A DNA stretch of 38,764 nt from Sedimentisphaerales bacterium (GTDB lineage: Bacteria > Planctomycetota > Phycisphaerae > Sedimentisphaerales > Anaerohalosphaeraceae). The stretch is from assembly GCA_016930745.1 (NCBI GenBank), contig JAFGGE010000090.1:1-38764 (forward strand). The letters are read 5' to 3'. The translations under genes were made by a program, and so were the position numbers. The notes below the pieces were generated by a model. It was not told where the DNA came from, did no database searches, and saw nothing but the letters and a program-made list of their open reading frames with translations. Positions 1 through 9,864 of this stretch are shown here, piece by piece. The stretch's first letter is position 1, and each line of letters starts with the position of its first letter.

Positions 1-2
1 CC

Positions 3-272
3 ATCGTCGCCGGAATATGGCCGTTTACCAGTTACAAGAATGCCGAATTCATGGCCAATGAAGTGCCCGGCGTCGTTGTACCCGACGCATTGCTGCATCG
101 CATGAGCGCCGCCAAAACACGCCAGCAGGGGCGGGTGCTGGGAATACAGATCGCACGGGAGATGATCGAACAGATCGCCGACCGGGTCGCCGGATTTGCC
201 GTCAGCGCCCCATTTGGTAACGTCCGAATTGCCCTGGCGGCTCTCGGAAAAAGTACCATTGACGAAATCTAG
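3..272 (+). CDS. Methylenetetrahydrofolate reductase family, C-terminal fragment
   Basis: The reading frame is open from the left edge and ends with TAG at 270-272, so only the last 89 or so residues are present. The fragment IVAGIWPFTSYKNAEFMAN followed by EVPGVVVPDALLHRM matches the conserved C-terminal part of the MetF-type TIM barrel, including the bifunctional homocysteine methyltransferase/MTHFR proteins. That enzyme reduces 5,10-methylene-THF to 5-methyl-THF for methionine synthesis. The end LGKSTIDEI is abrupt, as in family members. Which architecture it has (reductase alone or fused to a methyltransferase) cannot be told because the N-terminus lies outside. It converges on the permease gene with an 11-base gap. 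Confidence 0.8.
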   Translation: MVAGIWPFTSYKNAEFMANEVPGVVVPDALLHRMSAAKTRQQGRVLGIQIAREMIEQIADRVAGFAVSAPFGNVRIALAALGKSTIDEI

Positions 273-283
273 ACATGGCAATA

Positions 284-2161
284 TCACTCGTGATCGCGTT
301 TTCGGGTTGACAGCAGGATCATATTTCGAAGGCCTTCGGCATCGCGGGCATTGAGCCATCGTTTATCGAAATTCTTTTCCTGAGCAATCTGTGCGATAGC
401 CATCAGAGCTCTGAGGTGATAGTTCCGTTCGTCTTTGCTGCCGGCCAGGACAAACATGGCTCGCACCGGCTCCTCTGCCCTGGGGAAATTGATTCCTTCC
501 GTCGCCCGTACCAGCACCAGTTCGAAGTGTCCCTGCCCTTCGACAATGATGTGCGGGATCGCCAGCCCCGGAGCAATTACCGTTGAACCTTCCGCTTCGC
601 GCCGCATCAATCGCTCGAACAATTCGGATTCGCTCATATTGAACCGCTGCGACAACACTTCAGCGACCTGCCCGAAGACTTCTTTGGACAGGCGCCTGCC
701 CGACACATCGATGATCCGGCAGCTCTGGACCAGCCGATCGAATCGGTCGGCCACAATGGCATCCCGCTCTAACAGGATATCCCGCAGCTCGTTTTCCAGC
801 GTCACGGTTTGCAATTGCCGGTCGGTAACCCGTTCGACAATATGCATGGCTGCCGGGACCTGCTGTACCCGCGTTCGAACATATACGAAATACCAAATGA
901 CACTGACGGCGACAAAACCTGCGGAAATACCCAATGGCGCCGCTCCCATATCCACAATCAAAAGAACGTAAAACAGGATCGCTCCAATCTGCATATAGGG
1001 ATACAGAGGACAGAGGAACTTGGGCTGATAGGCCTGAATCCGGCTTTCCCGCATGATGATCACACTGGCATTATCCAGCAGAAACAGCAGGATCATCAGT
1101 GTCGAAGCTGTTTTAACCAGGGATTCCAGATCCAACACAAGGAGCGCCGCCGTCATAAAGCTGCCTGTAACGAGGACACTGATCATCGGAGTTTTGAATT
1201 TGGGATGCACTCTGGCCAGAACCGACGGAAGCAAATTGTCCCGGCTCATGGCCATCGGGGCTCGTGAGGCCGCCAGGATGCCTCCATTGGCCGTGCTTAC
1301 ATAAGCGGCGATGGCTCCAAATCCAAGCAATAGAAAACCCACCGAACCCATAAATTGCCCGGCCGCCACTGAGAGGGGCGCATAGCTCTTGGCCAATTCC
1401 TGACCCTCCATGACGCCCACACTGACGGTTACCGCTCCCACATAGAGAATCGTTACGAAAAACCACGCCAGAAACATACCCAGTGGAAGATTTTTACCCG
1501 GATGTCGCACTTCTTCGGCAATCGTAGCAACTTGTGTCACTCCTCCATAGCTCACAAATACAAGACCTGCTGTGGCCAAAATCGCCATCCACCCTTTCGA
1601 CAGAAATCCCTCCATGCGGCGTACTTCCATGGCAGGAAATCCAAAAAGGATAAAACCTGCAAGCATAATAATCAAAATCAATACCAGCAAGACTTGAACG
1701 CCGGTTGCATGCCGTACACTGACGGTGTTAAGGGCGGTAAAAAAGATCCCGCAGGCCGCCGCCAGGACTCGGATCTGCCATGGCGCCAGGGCAGAACCGC
1801 CTAACCATTGAACCATCACTTCCACAAAGAGAGCCATACCGACAATGGCAAATCCACTCTTGAGAGCCAGAGAAAACCAGCCCGCCAGACCACTGAAAAG
1901 CCCCCATACCGGCCCCAGACTGCGTTCCACAAAAAAGTAGGTCCCCCCCGACTTTGGCATGGCCGTAGCCAGCTCGGCTTTGCTCAATACCCCCGGTAAA
2001 ACTAACAGAGAAGCTAGAAAATAGGACAAAATCACCCCTGGTCCCGCCTTGGAATAGGCCAATCCAGGCAAAACAAACAGACCGGAACTAATCATTGCCC
2101 CGGAGGCAATGCAGAACACCTCCTTTAGCCCCATAGTTCGGTTTAGTCGGTTTTCCTGCAT
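284..2161 (-). CDS. APC-family amino acid permease with C-terminal PTS EIIA domain
   Basis: A 625-residue inner-membrane protein. Residues 1-450 carry about 12 hydrophobic segments and the APC signature near the N-terminus (GLKEVFCIASGAMISSGLF), as in amino acid/polyamine transporters. The last 150 residues form a type-2 (fructose/mannitol/PtsN-like) EIIA domain: the segment PGLAIPH places the phosphorylatable histidine at about residue 537, followed by a typical VLVRATEGINF strand. Such fusions suggest that transport or its regulation responds to phosphotransfer, but this is inference because no EI or HPr gene is in the window. The ATG at 2161 gives the usual short APC N-terminus; the GGAAG directly before it is too close to be a good ribosome site. 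The substrate is unknown. Confidence 0.85.
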   Translation of the reverse strand: MQENRLNRTMGLKEVFCIASGAMISSGLFVLPGLAYSKAGPGVILSYFLASLLVLPGVLSKAELATAMPKSGGTYFFVERSLGPVWGLFSGLAGWFSLALKSGFAIVGMALFVEVMVQWLGGSALAPWQIRVLAAACGIFFTALNTVSVRHATGVQVLLVLILIIMLAGFILFGFPAMEVRRMEGFLSKGWMAILATAGLVFVSYGGVTQVATIAEEVRHPGKNLPLGMFLAWFFVTILYVGAVTVSVGVMEGQELAKSYAPLSVAAGQFMGSVGFLLLGFGAIAAYVSTANGGILAASRAPMAMSRDNLLPSVLARVHPKFKTPMISVLVTGSFMTAALLVLDLESLVKTASTLMILLFLLDNASVIIMRESRIQAYQPKFLCPLYPYMQIGAILFYVLLIVDMGAAPLGISAGFVAVSVIWYFVYVRTRVQQVPAAMHIVERVTDRQLQTVTLENELRDILLERDAIVADRFDRLVQSCRIIDVSGRRLSKEVFGQVAEVLSQRFNMSESELFERLMRREAEGSTVIAPGLAIPHIIVEGQGHFELVLVRATEGINFPRAEEPVRAMFVLAGSKDERNYHLRALMAIAQIAQEKNFDKRWLNARDAEGLRNMILLSTRKRDHE

Positions 2162-2363
2162 CTTCCGATTTACCCGCTATCCTTATCTGGTCCCTAACGA
2201 ATCGTTATCCGGCTTACCATCCAACAAGCTCGACCCAATATACGTAATTCCTCGTCATCCGTTTAACGGCTTTTACCATCGGTCGACGGCAACGTCCAGC
2301 TTCCATTCCGTGTTTCTTTCTGTCCGGTTCGTACAACCCCCCAATGGGACCGTTAATTCATTG

Positions 2364-2392
2364 TTGACTATCCGAACCTATCCTCGTACCAT
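2364..2392 (+). promoter_or_regulatory. Putative vegetative promoter of the kor operon
   Basis: TTGACT (2364-2369) and TACCAT (2387-2392) are separated by 17 bp. Transcription would start near 2399, giving a leader of about 29 nt before the ferredoxin ATG. The rest of the 266-bp divergent gap (2162-2427) shows no gene; a leftward promoter for the permease could not be assigned with confidence. Confidence 0.5.
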
Positions 2393-2427
2393 ATTCCTTT
2401 GGGTTGCGGTTTTGCCCGGATGGAACT

Positions 2428-2631
2428 ATGGCCAAAATCAATCTAAATATGGAACGCTGTAAGGGATGCGGCCTCTGTATCGGCGCCTGTCCAATCGATA
2501 ACCTCCGCATGAGCGAAGAGCTCAACAGCAAAGGATACCCTTTTGCCGAGGTGATTGATAAAGAGAAATGCACCGGTTGCGCCCTGTGCTGTCGAATGTG
2601 CCCGGAAGTGGCAATTACCATCGAGAAATAA
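2428..2631 (+). CDS. korD: 2-oxoacid:ferredoxin oxidoreductase delta subunit (2x[4Fe-4S] ferredoxin)
   Basis: A 67-residue ferredoxin-like subunit that passes electrons from the TPP enzyme to soluble ferredoxin. Two complete cluster motifs are visible, CKGCGLCIGACP and CTGCALCCRMCP, each CxxCxxCxxxCP. The ATG at 2428 gives MAKINLNMERCKGC, the usual length for KorD/VorD; a TTG eight codons upstream (2404) would add residues that family members lack. It is the first gene of the run D-A-B-C, a common order for ferredoxin oxidoreductases of the Kor/Vor type, and lies 24 bp before the alpha subunit. Confidence 0.9.
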   Translation: MAKINLNMERCKGCGLCIGACPIDNLRMSEELNSKGYPFAEVIDKEKCTGCALCCRMCPEVAITIEK

Positions 2632-2655
2632 TTCTCCGACCGAGGAGACGGTTTT

Positions 2656-3726
2656 TTGAATTCGACAACCGAAAAACTGTTTATCAAAGGCAATGAGGTC
2701 ATGTGTGAAGCGGCCGTCCGGGCGGGATGCGGATTTTTCGCCGGATATCCGATAACGCCGCAGAATGAGGTGCCCGAATATATGTCCTGGCGTCTGCCCG
2801 AGGCCGGGGGTGTTTTCCTACAGGCCGAATCGGAAATTGCGGCTATTAATATGCTTTTCGGGGCAGCCGCGACAGGAACACGCTGCATGACCAGTTCCTC
2901 CTCGCCCGGCATCAGCCTCAAGCAGGAGGGGATCAGCTATATCGCCGGGGCGGAATTGCCCTGCGTGATCGCCAATATTCAGCGCGGCGGGCCCGGCCTG
3001 GGCAATATACGCGGCGCTCAGGGCGATTATTTTCAGGCCACCAAAGGGGGCGGCCATGGGGACTATCGCCTGATTGTCCTGGCGCCGGCGACCTGTCAGG
3101 AACTGTGGCAATTGACTATGAACGCGTTCGATTATGCGGATTATTACCGTAATCCGGTGCTGATCCTGGGAGACGGCATCCTCGGACAGATGACCGAGCC
3201 GGTCAAACCGATCCCCTATAAGCCCATCGTCGAATTGCCGGAAAAAGACTGGATTCTGAACGGATGTAAGGGAAGGAAACCGCGCGTCATCCGAACCCTG
3301 TTTCTACACCCATCCGACGCCCTGACGCAGCACAATCAGCATCTGCAGGAAAAATATCAAAAAATACACCAAGAACTGAAGCTCGTCGAACAGGTCAATA
3401 CCGAAGACGCCAAACTGGTTGTCACGGCTTATGGCTCGACCGCCCGCATCGCCAAAGGAGCGATCCAGATGGCTCGGCGCAAGGGCATGAAGGTCGGTCT
3501 GATCCGCCCGATTGCCCTTTGGCCGTTTCCCGACCAAGCGTATCTTTCCGCTCTTGGAACCGCAAAAAAAATTCTGGTCTGTGAAATGTCGCAGGGACAG
3601 ATGATCGAAGACGTCCGGCTGGCCTGTCAATGCAAATGTCCTGTGGAATTCTTCGGATACGGCGGCGGATGGTACCCGACCCCGGAAAAAATCTTCGACC
3701 GTATTCAAGCCGTCTATGAGGAGTGA
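2656..3726 (+). CDS. korA: 2-oxoacid:ferredoxin oxidoreductase alpha subunit (VorB/KorA type)
   Basis: A 356-residue alpha subunit without a fused gamma domain. The N-terminal pyrimidine-binding-type domain has the hallmark [20 protein letters not shown] and the segment [20 protein letters not shown], which in my recollection is most like proteins named VorB (3-methyl-2-oxobutanoate, i.e. 2-ketoisovalerate, oxidoreductase) as well as KorA (2-oxoglutarate). The substrate therefore cannot be fixed from sequence. The start is TTG at 2656, chosen because GGAGA at 2644-2648 sits at normal distance and because [17 protein letters not shown] matches family N-termini. The alternative ATG at 2701 would remove the conserved KGNE segment. 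With the beta, gamma and delta genes it forms a cytoplasmic, oxygen-sensitive enzyme making acyl-CoA, CO2 and reduced ferredoxin. Confidence 0.9.
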   Translation: MNSTTEKLFIKGNEVMCEAAVRAGCGFFAGYPITPQNEVPEYMSWRLPEAGGVFLQAESEIAAINMLFGAAATGTRCMTSSSSPGISLKQEGISYIAGAELPCVIANIQRGGPGLGNIRGAQGDYFQATKGGGHGDYRLIVLAPATCQELWQLTMNAFDYADYYRNPVLILGDGILGQMTEPVKPIPYKPIVELPEKDWILNGCKGRKPRVIRTLFLHPSDALTQHNQHLQEKYQKIHQELKLVEQVNTEDAKLVVTAYGSTARIAKGAIQMARRKGMKVGLIRPIALWPFPDQAYLSALGTAKKILVCEMSQGQMIEDVRLACQCKCPVEFFGYGGGWYPTPEKIFDRIQAVYEE

Positions 3727-3733
3727 CTCTGCC

Positions 3734-4465
3734 GTGAAATTCGCACGACCGGAAACGCTCTACGATACGCCGACGCATTATTGCAGCGGCTGCGGGCACG
3801 GGGTTGCCCATCGTCTGGTGGCTCAGGCCATCGATGATCTGGGCATCCGGGAACGGGTGATCGGCACCGCCCCGGTGGGTTGTGCCGTACTAATGTATGA
3901 CTATTTCAATTGCGACATCATCGAATGTTCCCACGGTCGTAGCCCTGCCGCGGCCACCGGCATCAAACGATGCCTGCCGGACCGGATTGTATTCACCTAC
4001 CAGGGCGACGGCGACCTGGCCGCCATCGGCACCGCCGAAACGATCCATACCGCCAACCGAGGCGAAAATATTACCGTGATTTTTATCAACAATGCGATTT
4101 ACGGCATGACCGGCGGGCAGATGGCCCCGACAACGATGCTTGGTCAGACCTCCACGACCACTCCCGACGGCAGGGATGTCAAATTGCAGGGTCCGCCTAT
4201 CAAAGTGTGCGAACTTCTTAGCAGCCTGGATGGGGTAACGTATCTGGAGCGGGTCGCCGTCAGCACCCCCAGGGATGTGATCCGGGCCGGGCAGGCCATT
4301 AAAAAGGCCTTTCAATACCAGATCGACGGCAAGGGCTTTTCCCTGGTGGAAGTGCTTTCCATGTGCCCCACCGACTGGAAACTTACGCCGGCCAAGGCTG
4401 TCGACTTTGTCAATAACGAAATGAAATCCGTCTTTCCTCCGGGCGTTTACAAAGACGCCGGATAA
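3734..4465 (+). CDS. korB: 2-oxoacid:ferredoxin oxidoreductase beta subunit (TPP-binding)
   Basis: A 243-residue subunit that binds thiamine pyrophosphate. The segment HYCSGCGHG near the N-terminus, and the TPP/Mg motif GDGDLAAIG followed by [16 protein letters not shown], are characteristic of KorB/VorA. I chose GTG at 3734 ([20 protein letters not shown]) because GAGGAG at 3719-3724 sits 9 nt upstream and family proteins start here. The in-frame ATG at 3716 would overlap korA by 11 bases and add six atypical residues. The gene follows korA by 7 bp and precedes korC by 25 bp, so the subunits are probably translated from one message. Confidence 0.9.
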   Translation: MKFARPETLYDTPTHYCSGCGHGVAHRLVAQAIDDLGIRERVIGTAPVGCAVLMYDYFNCDIIECSHGRSPAAATGIKRCLPDRIVFTYQGDGDLAAIGTAETIHTANRGENITVIFINNAIYGMTGGQMAPTTMLGQTSTTTPDGRDVKLQGPPIKVCELLSSLDGVTYLERVAVSTPRDVIRAGQAIKKAFQYQIDGKGFSLVEVLSMCPTDWKLTPAKAVDFVNNEMKSVFPPGVYKDAG

Positions 4466-4490
4466 GATCGTCGCGGGGATCGGCTCGAAA

Positions 4491-5051
4491 ATGATAAAAC
4501 CCATAAACGATAACGAAATAAAAATCATCATCGCGGGATTCGGCGGACAGGGCGTGGTTCTGGCCGGCAATGTGATCGCCAAAGCCGCCATGCTGGAAGA
4601 CAAAAATGTTACGCTCATGGTTTCCTACGGGGCCGAAATGCGGGGCGGTACGGCCAATTCCACGGTTGTGATTTCCCATACCGAAGTGGCCAGCCCTTAT
4701 GTCGAAATCCCCGACATCGCCGTCATCTTAAACCGTCCGTCGCTGGACCGCTTCGAGCCGGTGATGGCCACCGGCGGCATTTTGGTACTGAATACATCCC
4801 TGGTAAACCGATCCGTCAAGCGAAGCGACCTGAAAGCGGCCGCCATCGAGGCAACGGACATTGCGCGTCAACTCGGAGCAATTCGATCCGCGAATATGGT
4901 GGCGCTGGGCGCTCTGGCCGAGGCAACCGGGCTTTTGAAACCCGACAGCCTGATCCAGACCGTCCGCGACATGTTTGAAGAAAAAAAGCCGCAGTTTGTC
5001 GAAATTAACATCCGGGCTCTGCGGGCCGGGATGGAAGCCGTACACGTATGA
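4491..5051 (+). CDS. korC: 2-oxoacid:ferredoxin oxidoreductase gamma subunit
   Basis: A 186-residue gamma subunit. The opening IIIAGFGGQGVVLAGNVIAKAA is the diagnostic glycine-rich start of the POR/KOR gamma fold, followed by SYGAEMRGGTANSTVVIS. This subunit contributes to CoA/substrate binding at the interface with the alpha subunit. The ATG at 4491 is preceded by a GGGG stretch at 4475-4478. The stop codon overlaps the start of the ExbD gene by four bases (ATGA at 5048-5051), which implies translational coupling between an energy-metabolism operon and an envelope gene, an unusual pairing. Confidence 0.9.
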   Translation: MIKPINDNEIKIIIAGFGGQGVVLAGNVIAKAAMLEDKNVTLMVSYGAEMRGGTANSTVVISHTEVASPYVEIPDIAVILNRPSLDRFEPVMATGGILVLNTSLVNRSVKRSDLKAAAIEATDIARQLGAIRSANMVALGALAEATGLLKPDSLIQTVRDMFEEKKPQFVEINIRALRAGMEAVHV

Positions 5052-5551
5052 ACACAAATCACACGACAAGCCTTCGCCGGACCCTCCAGCGGCGCTTGTC
5101 CTGCGGCAAACGCCCCCTTCCGTCCCTGCGCATGACTGCCATGATCGATATCATCTTCCTGCTTCTGGTCTTTTTTGTGCTTACGGCCAAGTTCCGCGCC
5201 CCCGAGCAGTTTTTGCCGATTCAGCTCCCCACAAACAATGAGAATCTGCCTCGCCTGGATGTTATTGAGCCGCTGGCCATCTGTCTTTTTCCCGCCTCGG
5301 AGGGCTGCCGCATCACCATCGGGGCCGAGATTCCTCTGGCGGAAATTCTGGTCGACATCGATCCAAAAGCCGAACAGATGGAAGAATTCTCCCAATCCCT
5401 GAAAGCCATTTTAGGGCGGCAAAAACGCACCGCCTCCGATCCGATCGAAATCCGCTGCGACGATCAGGTCCTATGGGACCATCTGGTCAAAGTGTATAAC
5501 CTGCTCTATGCGATGGGCGTCAACGACATTACTTTTGCAATGGAGCTGTAA
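5048..5551 (+). CDS. ExbD/TolR-family protein (first copy)
   Basis: A 167-residue single-pass protein of the ExbD/TolR family, which works with ExbB/TolQ rotors to turn proton flow into envelope work. A basic N-terminus is followed by MTAMIDIIFLLLVFFVLTA at about residues 29-47, with the conserved proton-carrying aspartate at D34. The periplasmic part is short and ends in the typical VNDITFAMEL strand. It overlaps korC by 4 bp and precedes the large helical-repeat gene by 3 bp. No ExbB gene adjoins it; the only ExbB in the window is at 9865-10710, which has its own ExbD. Its partner may therefore be that ExbB or one elsewhere. Confidence 0.85.
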   Translation: MNTNHTTSLRRTLQRRLSCGKRPLPSLRMTAMIDIIFLLLVFFVLTAKFRAPEQFLPIQLPTNNENLPRLDVIEPLAICLFPASEGCRITIGAEIPLAEILVDIDPKAEQMEEFSQSLKAILGRQKRTASDPIEIRCDDQVLWDHLVKVYNLLYAMGVNDITFAMEL

Positions 5552-5554
5552 TCC

Positions 5555-7834
5555 ATGCCGGCCATATCCTTTCGAGTTCTTCCCCTCCTTATCTTCGTCC
5601 CGGCCGCCCTGGTCCATTCTCAGGATGTCCCCGATCCTGACGCCATTATTCAAATGGAACAAGAATCGATTCGTATTACCGAACAATTCTTGCGGGATAC
5701 GCTGGAGATACGTCTTCGTTATGAATTTGGCGACCGTTTTCTTGGGCGCCAAGATCGTGAAACGATGCAGACTCTCGCCCGCCGGTGCCGGGAACGTCTG
5801 CAGGAAATACATCATCTCCAATCCGCCGCCAAAGAATTTATCGAAGCGTATGAAGGCGACGACTGGGACGCACGTTTCGGCGATACCGGCCTGTGGCGAA
5901 AACTCCATTCGGACGCCGGACGAACGGCATGGTTTTTATGCCAAACGAACTACTGGTTTGCTCTCAGTGCCGATGCGGCCGCCTGTCAGACGGAATTGAG
6001 GAATCTTCTTGAGTCCTGTCGACAAAACGCCGAGAGGTTCGATCCGCATCAGGCCCTGCTGTTGACGGCCCAGGCGCAGATTCAACTGGCCAGACAGGAC
6101 TTCGGCTATCTCCGACAGGCGGAACAAACTCTCCTGGAGCTTCTCACCCGGTATGCCGAGAACAGAAATCTTCCCGACGCCGCGTATTTCCAAGCCGTCA
6201 TGCTTCGTCTGAAGATGGACGGCAAGGCTCCTGCGGATCAGATCGTCCGGATTCGTTCGGCCCTGTCGAAAACAAAATGGGCGAACGACCCGGAATTGAA
6301 TATCCGGCTCGCCTTTCTCGAACTTCGATCCGGCGAACCCTCCGAGCAAAGGGTAACCGAGATTGTAAACAGGCTGCCCGGCATCCAGCCGCTGATCGCT
6401 ACAACCCTTCTGGACGACCTGACCTGTCGTTTCCAGGAAAACACGCTCACGCCTTCGGATCTTCAACCGATGGCTTCTTTATCGTTTGGATTGGCGTTAC
6501 AGCAGGCCTGCCGGGACGAACCGGAAAAACACATCGGTCTTCTGGAACATCTTTCACAGCTTTCTTCGTCTCCCCGTCCCCTGCTGCATTTTGCCCTGGC
6601 CCAGGCGTATCGCACAGCCAATCCCGAAAAGGCCATCGCACAGTATGTCCTGGCGGCGACCGGTCAGAAACAAAAGGCCGATCCACAACTCGATGTCCCG
6701 GCTGTGGCCCTAGCCGCCGCAGCCGCCCGGCAGGCTTACCAACTTTACTTTACAGACGAAAGCCGGGCCCCATTGGCCTGCCAGACTCTGGCCTTTTACT
6801 ACGACCTCGCCGAAGACCGTCCCGATCCTAAACTCGAATACGCCTATGCCACCGTATTGCGGGCCTGCCAGAAAACGGAGTCTGCCGATACCCTGTTGCT
6901 CAAAATCGCCGATCAATCCGGTCCCTATGCATGGCAGGCTCGTTTGGATCGGATCCTCTGTCGTCTGGAAAACCAACCTCTTTCGGAAACCGAAAGAGAG
7001 CTCATTCAACATAAGATTCATGATCTCATCGTAACCGTTCCGACCATCACCGACCAGGACAAACAAGTCCGAACTCAGGCAATCGTCTTATGGTGTCGGC
7101 TGACGCTGGAAAAACCCACTTCACAGGAAGCCGAAAAAGTCCTGCAATTGCTTGATACGGTTACCGATATGGACCCCGCTACAGCAGCCGTCCTGCGATC
7201 CATGGCTTTGCGAACACAAAAAAACGATTTGAATGCATATCCGAAGGCGGCTGCCGCGATCTCTTCCGTCCTGGATTCTCCGGATCAGAATGTTCTTGCC
7301 GAAGCGCTGGCGATTCTGACAGACACCATCGAACGGATCGACCAGTTTCAGGCAATCAAGAATTACCCCTCTTTCGTCCTGCGGCTTCGAAAACTGGCTT
7401 TATACGCCATTGCAGAACTCGATGCCGAACAGAGATCACAGATGCAGTTGATTATGGCCGAATTGCTGACTGTGCTGCCCGAGGACAAGGAGGCCCTGGA
7501 ACAGGCCCGGTCCCTCCTGGATTACCTGCATCCGGGACCCAATACCCAGGATTTCGACTGGATGCGCTCAAAAGCCCGCCTGCTTACCGCCAACAAGCAA
7601 TTCGTCGAGGCCGCCGAAACATGGGAAATCCTGTCCCAGGCCGCCGGCGGTTATCGAGACAAAGATCCATGGTCCTGGTGGCAGGCCAGATATTACCAGA
7701 TATACTGCTATTCCAGGATTTCCTCTACACGTCCGTCTGAAATATATCATGCCATCGATGTCCTGTTAAACAGCACGCCGGATTGTCCGCCTTTTTGGAA
7801 AGACCGGTTAAACGCTCTCCAGAAATCCCCATAA
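5555..7834 (+). CDS. Secreted helical (TPR-like) repeat protein of unknown function
   Basis: A 759-residue protein with a signal-peptide-like start (about 22 residues: [17 protein letters not shown] then QDVPDP), so probably periplasmic. The rest is almost entirely alpha-helical, rich in Ala, Leu, Gln and Glu, with TPR-like stretches such as [20 protein letters not shown] near residue 340 and the C-terminal [21 protein letters not shown] recognise no catalytic motif. The start at 5555 follows the ExbD stop by 3 bp, and translation probably depends on coupling because no clear ribosome site is visible. As the last gene of the kor-exbD run it is a candidate scaffold or load for the ExbD machine, but that is only inference from position. 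Confidence 0.6.
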   Translation: MPAISFRVLPLLIFVPAALVHSQDVPDPDAIIQMEQESIRITEQFLRDTLEIRLRYEFGDRFLGRQDRETMQTLARRCRERLQEIHHLQSAAKEFIEAYEGDDWDARFGDTGLWRKLHSDAGRTAWFLCQTNYWFALSADAAACQTELRNLLESCRQNAERFDPHQALLLTAQAQIQLARQDFGYLRQAEQTLLELLTRYAENRNLPDAAYFQAVMLRLKMDGKAPADQIVRIRSALSKTKWANDPELNIRLAFLELRSGEPSEQRVTEIVNRLPGIQPLIATTLLDDLTCRFQENTLTPSDLQPMASLSFGLALQQACRDEPEKHIGLLEHLSQLSSSPRPLLHFALAQAYRTANPEKAIAQYVLAATGQKQKADPQLDVPAVALAAAAARQAYQLYFTDESRAPLACQTLAFYYDLAEDRPDPKLEYAYATVLRACQKTESADTLLLKIADQSGPYAWQARLDRILCRLENQPLSETERELIQHKIHDLIVTVPTITDQDKQVRTQAIVLWCRLTLEKPTSQEAEKVLQLLDTVTDMDPATAAVLRSMALRTQKNDLNAYPKAAAAISSVLDSPDQNVLAEALAILTDTIERIDQFQAIKNYPSFVLRLRKLALYAIAELDAEQRSQMQLIMAELLTVLPEDKEALEQARSLLDYLHPGPNTQDFDWMRSKARLLTANKQFVEAAETWEILSQAAGGYRDKDPWSWWQARYYQIYCYSRISSTRPSEIYHAIDVLLNSTPDCPPFWKDRLNALQKSP

Positions 7835-7911
7835 TTTATATCCTGGCCCGGCGGAGGAGGCCTGTATGCCGGATTTACAGTCATTTTTTGCACACAAAGC
7901 CCCCAGCCCGC

Positions 7912-7940
7912 TTGCCAACAGGTCCTTCGGCGGGTATAAT
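7912..7940 (+). promoter_or_regulatory. clpX promoter, near consensus
   Basis: TTGCCA (7912-7917) and a perfect TATAAT (7935-7940) are separated by exactly 17 bp. The start of transcription would be about 7947, giving a leader of roughly 39 nt to the clpX ATG. This promoter lies downstream of an in-frame ATG at 7866 and so decides the clpX start. Confidence 0.75.
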
Positions 7941-7985
7941 TCTTATAGTAGCTGGTATTTTTATTTTGAACAGGATGGTCCGAAG

Positions 7986-9236
7986 ATGGCAAAAAAAACC
8001 GAGGGACGACGCGATATTTGCAGTTTTTGCGGTCGCACAAAAAAGCAGGTTGACGCCTTTGTTGAAGGACCGGGCAATGTCTTTATCTGCCCGGAATGCA
8101 TTGACTTGTGCTATAATATCATACGACAGGAACGCAAACGCGCCGATTTGGGCGATATCCCCAAACCTCGCGAAATCAAGGAGTTTCTGGATCAATACGT
8201 CATCGGTCAGGAATACGCCAAAAAATGCCTGGCCGTCTCCGTCCATAACCATTACAAGCGGTTGCTGCATGTCGGAGAAGGGGACAGCGATGTGGAAATC
8301 GAGAAATCCAACATCCTCCTGATCGGTCCGACCGGCTCCGGAAAGACCCTTTTGGCGCGTACTCTGGCCCGTGTGCTCAATGTCCCGTTTGCGATCTGCG
8401 ACGCGACCACTGTTACCGAGGCCGGGTACGTCGGCGAAGATGTGGAAAACTTCCTGTTGCGCCTGGTGCAGGCGGCTGACTATGATATCGAAGCGGCCCA
8501 GCGGGGAATCGTGTATGTCGACGAAATCGACAAGATCGGCAAGACCAATCAAAACGTTTCCATTACGCGCGATGTTTCCGGGGAAGGCGTCCAGCAGGCC
8601 CTGCTTAAAATGCTGGAAGGCACAATCGCCAATATCCCGCCTCAGGGCGGCCGCAAACACCCCGAACAATCGTATATCCAGGTGGACACCAGCCAGATCC
8701 TCTTTATCTGCGGCGGCACTTTCGTCGGGCTGGAGAACATCGTCAAAAAACGCCTCGGCAAGAAGATGATCGGCTTTGACTCCGAGCAATCCGGCCGGCA
8801 GGACAACAAAGAAGAATACTCCGATCTGATCCATCAGGTGATCCCCGAAGACGTCATCGAATACGGCATGATTCCCGAACTGGTCGGCCGGCTGCCCATG
8901 ATCACAACGCTGAACGCCCTGGATATCGACGCTTTGATCGAAATCCTCACCAAGCCCAAGAATGCCCTGATCCGACAGTACCAGAAACTCTTCCAGATGG
9001 AGGACGCCGAGCTGACCTTTACCGACGAGGCCCTGACCGCTCTGGCCGAAAAAGCCATCCAGCGGGACACCGGCGCACGCGCCCTTCGGGCGACCACGGA
9101 AGAGATCATGATTGAGCTGATGTACCGTCTGCCCGAGGAGCCCAAGCCGGGCAAGTATGTCATTACCAAAGACATCATCGATGGCAAAGCCGCCATTTTC
9201 GAAGAGGACGCCGAACAGAAGAAAGAATCGGCATAA
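7986..9236 (+). CDS. clpX: ATP-dependent Clp protease ATP-binding subunit ClpX
   Basis: A 416-residue AAA+ unfoldase that feeds substrates to ClpP. The N-terminal zinc-binding domain has Cys pairs in CSFC (residues 12-15) and CPEC (35-38). The Walker A motif GPTGSGKT lies at 114-121, Walker B is [10 protein letters not shown], and the substrate-loop region GGTFVGL and the C-terminal IGF-like region (KMIGFDSE) are present, so it looks functional. The ATG at 7986 is chosen because the promoter is at 7912-7940, AGGA lies 10 nt upstream, and [16 protein letters not shown] matches family N-termini. The gene stands alone here, without clpP or tig next to it. Confidence 0.97.
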   Translation: MAKKTEGRRDICSFCGRTKKQVDAFVEGPGNVFICPECIDLCYNIIRQERKRADLGDIPKPREIKEFLDQYVIGQEYAKKCLAVSVHNHYKRLLHVGEGDSDVEIEKSNILLIGPTGSGKTLLARTLARVLNVPFAICDATTVTEAGYVGEDVENFLLRLVQAADYDIEAAQRGIVYVDEIDKIGKTNQNVSITRDVSGEGVQQALLKMLEGTIANIPPQGGRKHPEQSYIQVDTSQILFICGGTFVGLENIVKKRLGKKMIGFDSEQSGRQDNKEEYSDLIHQVIPEDVIEYGMIPELVGRLPMITTLNALDIDALIEILTKPKNALIRQYQKLFQMEDAELTFTDEALTALAEKAIQRDTGARALRATTEEIMIELMYRLPEEPKPGKYVITKDIIDGKAAIFEEDAEQKKESA

Positions 9237-9392
9237 GCCTAGCCGGATAAGGAATAAAGTTCGCCTTTTTGGATTCAGGCAGAAAATGCAGAAGAGTAAT
9301 TTCTCTTGACGATACAACCTGGATCAATAAGGTTTGGGATAAAGCGATTCAGAGCTTACTGTAAGTCCGGGGTGTTTCCAAACAACGATATG

Positions 9393-9854
9393 TTATTTGA
9401 CGTCTCCCTTGATCACCGCCCATTTGATATCGGTAGCGCTGCTCTGGCTGATGGCGGCCAGGGCGTATTTGCTGTGCTGAAAGGGTACTGATTTATCATT
9501 GCGCAGCGTGACTACCCGTTTGTCCGGCGGCAACGAACGCAATTGATGATTCAACGAAGCGGCTATCGCACGGATCAGGTCCTCTTTCTGGACAGCGATG
9601 ATCTCGGCCCCCACGGCATAGCGCACCTGTCCGTCCTCGTCCTGCATGACCGTCACAATGGCCGTCTGTCCGGCCTTGATCTGTTCCGAATGCACCGCCG
9701 TGCTGATCCGATCGGGAACCTTGACCTGGAAGTTTTCGGCCACAATGAACTGACAGACCAGCATAAAAAAGATAATCAGCAGGAACACCACATCGATAAT
9801 GGGCGTCATATTGAAACTTGCCTGTACGGAGGGGCCGGATGTGACTGTCCGCAT
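9393..9854 (-). CDS. exbD: ExbD/TolR-family protein (second copy)
   Basis: A 153-residue ExbD family protein. SFNMTPIIDVVFLLIIFFMLV forms the single membrane segment, with the conserved aspartate at D21 and the canonical MTPxIDVVF signature; the periplasmic domain ends with ATDIKWAVIKGD. The ATG at 9854 is preferred because AAAGGG lies 6 nt upstream and the gap to the exbB stop is 10 bp. The in-frame GTG at 9908 would overlap exbB by 44 bases. It is the last gene of the leftward rarA-to-exbD run. It is much closer to textbook ExbD than the copy at 5048-5551. Confidence 0.9.
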   Translation of the reverse strand: MRTVTSGPSVQASFNMTPIIDVVFLLIIFFMLVCQFIVAENFQVKVPDRISTAVHSEQIKAGQTAIVTVMQDEDGQVRYAVGAEIIAVQKEDLIRAIAASLNHQLRSLPPDKRVVTLRNDKSVPFQHSKYALAAISQSSATDIKWAVIKGDVK

Positions 9855-9864
9855 GGGTTGCCCT

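Noticed and set aside
7866..7985. ATG at 7866 as the clpX start
   Set aside because: A near-consensus promoter lies between this codon and the conserved ClpX N-terminus, which begins at 7986.
7881..9317. Long open frame of 478 codons on the minus strand opposite clpX
   Set aside because: It is exactly antisense to a clear clpX gene, has no recognisable domain, and reflects codon bias in the real gene.
9237..9392. Promoter-like TTGACG and TAAGGT in the convergent gap after clpX
   Set aside because: No gene follows on the plus strand, and no clear terminator hairpin could be identified there either.
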